From Salegentibacter sp. (lineage in GTDB: Bacteria; Bacteroidota; Bacteroidia; Flavobacteriales; Flavobacteriaceae), in the NCBI GenBank assembly GCA_024635815.1, contig JAGXIG010000094.1, forward strand, positions 1-17,729: DNA of 17,729 nucleotides, written 5' to 3'. A program made the position numbers and the translations under genes. The notes below the pieces were generated by a model. It was not told the DNA's origin. It was given only the letters and a program-made list of their open reading frames with translations, and ran no database searches. Shown piece after piece: positions 15,860-17,729 of the stretch. The number at the start of each line of letters is the position of its first letter. The first letter of the stretch is position 1.

Positions 15860-16144
15860 TGATAATGAATTAATTTTGAAGATTCCAGGCTTCTATTACC
15901 GTATAAATTTTTACCTTACATTTTTAGATAAAATTGAGAATTTGAAAAAATAAGGAATCTAAATTCCTATAATCACAAAAAGAACAAATTTTAACATAAT
16001 CTTTTAGCCTTATTTTTAGACTAATAGCGTTATTTCCTCTCTTTTCTTCACAAAAACCCCTTAAATTACTGGCAAAATGTTGCTCAATTTGGCATTTATT
16101 TAAGACTTTTACCCAAGGCTAATTCAAAAACAAAATTTAACAAG

Positions 16145-17729
16145 ATGAAAAAAAAAAATACTAGTATTCTAACGCTGCTGTTAGTGTTTATGATGCAAAG
16201 TGCATTTGCACAACAGGAACAAACCTATTCTGGTACCGTAACTGACGAAGATGGTCTGCCGTTACCAGGGGTAAACATCGTTATTCAGGGAACATCAACA
16301 GGTGTTCAAACAGACTTTGATGGAAACTACTCCATTAATGCAAGCCAGGGAGATGTTTTGGAATTCTCCTTTGTGGGTTTGGAAACCGCAGAATTCATAC
16401 TGGAAGATAATCCAAACGTTGACGTGGTGTTGCAACAGGATGCCGCACAATTAGAAGAAGTGATTGTTACTGCCGTGGGAATTGAACGTGAAAGATCTTC
16501 CCTGGGTACTGCTGCAACTACCATGGGATCTGAGGAACTGGTTAAAGGTTCACAGGCAAACATCGCTGATGCTATAAAAGGCAAGGTGGCAGGTGTTAAC
16601 ATTTCGGCCGCTTCTACCGATCCGGGGGCTTCATCAGGAATAATTATACGTGGTATAAGCTCCCTGAGTGCTTCCAACCAACCGCTTTATATAGTAGACG
16701 GCGTACCGATTAATAACGGTGCTACTATCGCATCCGACCAAGCACAATTAGATTATAATTACGATTTTGGTAGAGGTTCCCAGGACATTAATCCTGATGA
16801 TATTAAAAGTATGACAGTACTGAAGGGAGCATCTGCTACAACGCTGTATGGTTCCCGGGCTGCCAACGGTGTCATTATAATCACCACCAAGAGTGGACAA
16901 GCCAACCAAAAACTCACTGTTGATTTATCGTCTACTTCAATCTTTTCTAGAATTTCAAGAACTCCCAATTACCAGGAAACTTTTGGCCAGGGCTGGGACG
17001 GAAATCATTGGCTGGATGAAAATGGTTCCTGGGGTCCTCGTTTTGATGGCCAAACACGGGTTTGGGGTAATGTTGTAGATAATTCACAGCTACTAAAACC
17101 TTTTAAGTTCCAGGAAGACCAGCTGGAAAATTTCTTCACAACCGGCACATATTTTCTCAACAATATAGCCATATCTGGTGGTAACGAAAATTCTACTGCC
17201 CGGTTGTCTTATTCGAACCTTAATCAGGACGGAATTTATCCTACTGATGCCGATGCCTATCAAAGAAATAATATCGGGTTGAATGCGCAGAGTCAAATGG
17301 GTAACTTGAGAATTGAAGGAAATCTTAATTACGTAAACACTGAAGGATCGGCTGTTGCAACTGGGCAGAGCTTAACAGTTTATAACAATTTGCTGCAAAT
17401 GCCTACCGATCTCAATATTTCAGGGATGGAAGATTATCAAAATCAGTTTCATAACATTTCCAACTATTATACGCCCTACGGAGTTGTCAATCCATACTAT
17501 ACCTTGAATGAGAACGGAACAAATCACAATAAAGAAAGAGTTTATGGATCTATGGAATTAACTCTTGATATTAATGACTGGTCAAACCTTACTTACCGTT
17601 TTGGGTTAGATCAACACTCCTCAAATACAAAAATATGGGAGGCTCCTGTAAATGCTGAACCCGGAAGTCCTAACGCAGGAACCACAGAATTATCCAACAG
17701 CGGTTCTTACACAGAGCTCGAAAGGATGG
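16145..17729 (+). CDS. SusC/RagA-family TonB-linked outer-membrane receptor (partial, N-terminal 528 codons)
   Basis: This frame is open from ATG 16145 to the window end with no stop or frameshift. Residues 1-22 (MKKKNTSILTLLLVFMMQSA, then FA) form a signal peptide with cleavage likely at AFA|QQ. A carboxypeptidase-regulatory-like beta domain follows at about 28-98 (SGTVTDEDGLPLPGVNIVIQ). Next come a TonB-box-like LEEVIVTA (103-110) and the plug domain, about 115-255, with IRGISSLSASNQPLYIVDGV and LKGASATTLYGSRAANGVII, then TTKSG. The start of the beta-barrel follows. Such receptors import glycans, peptides or other large nutrients with a SusD lipoprotein, normally encoded immediately downstream (outside this window). 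Members are about 1000 residues, so roughly half is visible. Substrate cannot be deduced. Confidence 0.96.
   Translation, partial: MKKKNTSILTLLLVFMMQSAFAQQEQTYSGTVTDEDGLPLPGVNIVIQGTSTGVQTDFDGNYSINASQGDVLEFSFVGLETAEFILEDNPNVDVVLQQDAAQLEEVIVTAVGIERERSSLGTAATTMGSEELVKGSQANIADAIKGKVAGVNISAASTDPGASSGIIIRGISSLSASNQPLYIVDGVPINNGATIASDQAQLDYNYDFGRGSQDINPDDIKSMTVLKGASATTLYGSRAANGVIIITTKSGQANQKLTVDLSSTSIFSRISRTPNYQETFGQGWDGNHWLDENGSWGPRFDGQTRVWGNVVDNSQLLKPFKFQEDQLENFFTTGTYFLNNIAISGGNENSTARLSYSNLNQDGIYPTDADAYQRNNIGLNAQSQMGNLRIEGNLNYVNTEGSAVATGQSLTVYNNLLQMPTDLNISGMEDYQNQFHNISNYYTPYGVVNPYYTLNENGTNHNKERVYGSMELTLDINDWSNLTYRFGLDQHSSNTKIWEAPVNAEPGSPNAGTTELSNSGSYTELERM

Larger units (their letters stand above)
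15775..16144. other. divergent intergenic region between rpsL and the SusC-like gene
   Basis: These 370 bp contain no credible gene. The rpsL-proximal third holds the minus-strand str promoter (15829-15859) and a short palindrome at its expected start site (15810-15824). The middle and right parts are AT-rich, with one small palindrome (AGGAAT at 15953-15958 with ATTCCT at 15963-15968, 4-nt loop). No convincing promoter for the plus-strand gene was found. TAATTTTG at 15871-15878 matches the -7 box in the right direction but has no -33 partner. No tRNA, repeat array or terminator is visible. Confidence 0.7.

Noticed and set aside
15953..15968. AGGAAT-CTAA-ATTCCT palindrome as an operator or terminator
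   Set aside because: Six base pairs in AT-rich DNA with no U-run and no positional relation to a promoter; chance is sufficient explanation.
16079..16110. Possible promoter for the SusC-like gene (TTG or TTTG followed by TAAGACTTTT)
   Set aside because: The putative -7 box does not fit TAnnTTTG at the correct spacing; I could not support a specific promoter.
16327..17296. Minus-strand frames opposite the SusC-like gene
   Set aside because: The plus-strand frame is continuous and carries clear signal peptide, TonB-box and plug motifs, so the opposite frames are by-products.

Overview
The window is a core piece of a Bacteroidota chromosome, most likely from the family Flavobacteriaceae. The evidence is protein style (S12, L22, L2 and RpoA termini), promoters of the TTTG / TAnnTTTG type, AT-rich spacers, almost no Shine-Dalgarno sequences, and a SusC/RagA-type TonB-dependent receptor next door. 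The genus cannot be fixed from this stretch.

From about 15836 down to base 1, everything is on the minus strand and forms one fused str-S10-spc-alpha supercluster of 31 genes. In transcription order they are rpsL, rpsG, fusA, rpsJ, rplC, rplD, rplW, rplB, rpsS, rplV, rpsC, rplP, rpmC, rpsQ, rplN, rplX, rplE, rpsN, rpsH, rplF, rplR, rpsE, rpmD, rplO, secY, infA, rpmJ, rpsM, rpsK, rpsD and the first 33 codons of rpoA. No tuf lies after fusA, and no adk or map lies between secY and infA. Together the genes supply ribosomal proteins of both subunits, elongation factor G, initiation factor 1, the SecY channel and the RNA polymerase alpha subunit, so translation, secretion and transcription capacity are co-expressed. 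Most spacers are 2-20 nt, and five junctions share a stop-TT-ATG arrangement.

Five spacers are longer. Two matter for transcription: the region upstream of rpsL has a near-consensus promoter, and the infA-rpmJ spacer has a second candidate promoter. Three hold RNA structure: rpsJ-rplC (204 bp) has several hairpins and a terminator-like stem with U7, rpsN-rpsH (62 bp) has a bulged hairpin with a UUCG loop, and rpsK-rpsD (87 bp) has a compound hairpin. These lie just before rplC-rplD, rpsH and rpsD. L4, S8 and S4 are the classical autogenous regulators of these operons in Escherichia coli, so the placement is suggestive, but regulation is inference.

A 370-bp divergent intergenic region (15775-16144) separates the supercluster from the plus-strand gene at 16145, which encodes a SusC/RagA-family outer-membrane receptor with signal peptide, carboxypeptidase-regulatory-like domain, TonB box and plug. 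It is open at the window edge (528 codons seen). I found no CRISPR array, phage, transposase, toxin-antitoxin, defence or biosynthetic genes. The window is mostly conserved housekeeping DNA, and the interest lies in the spacers.
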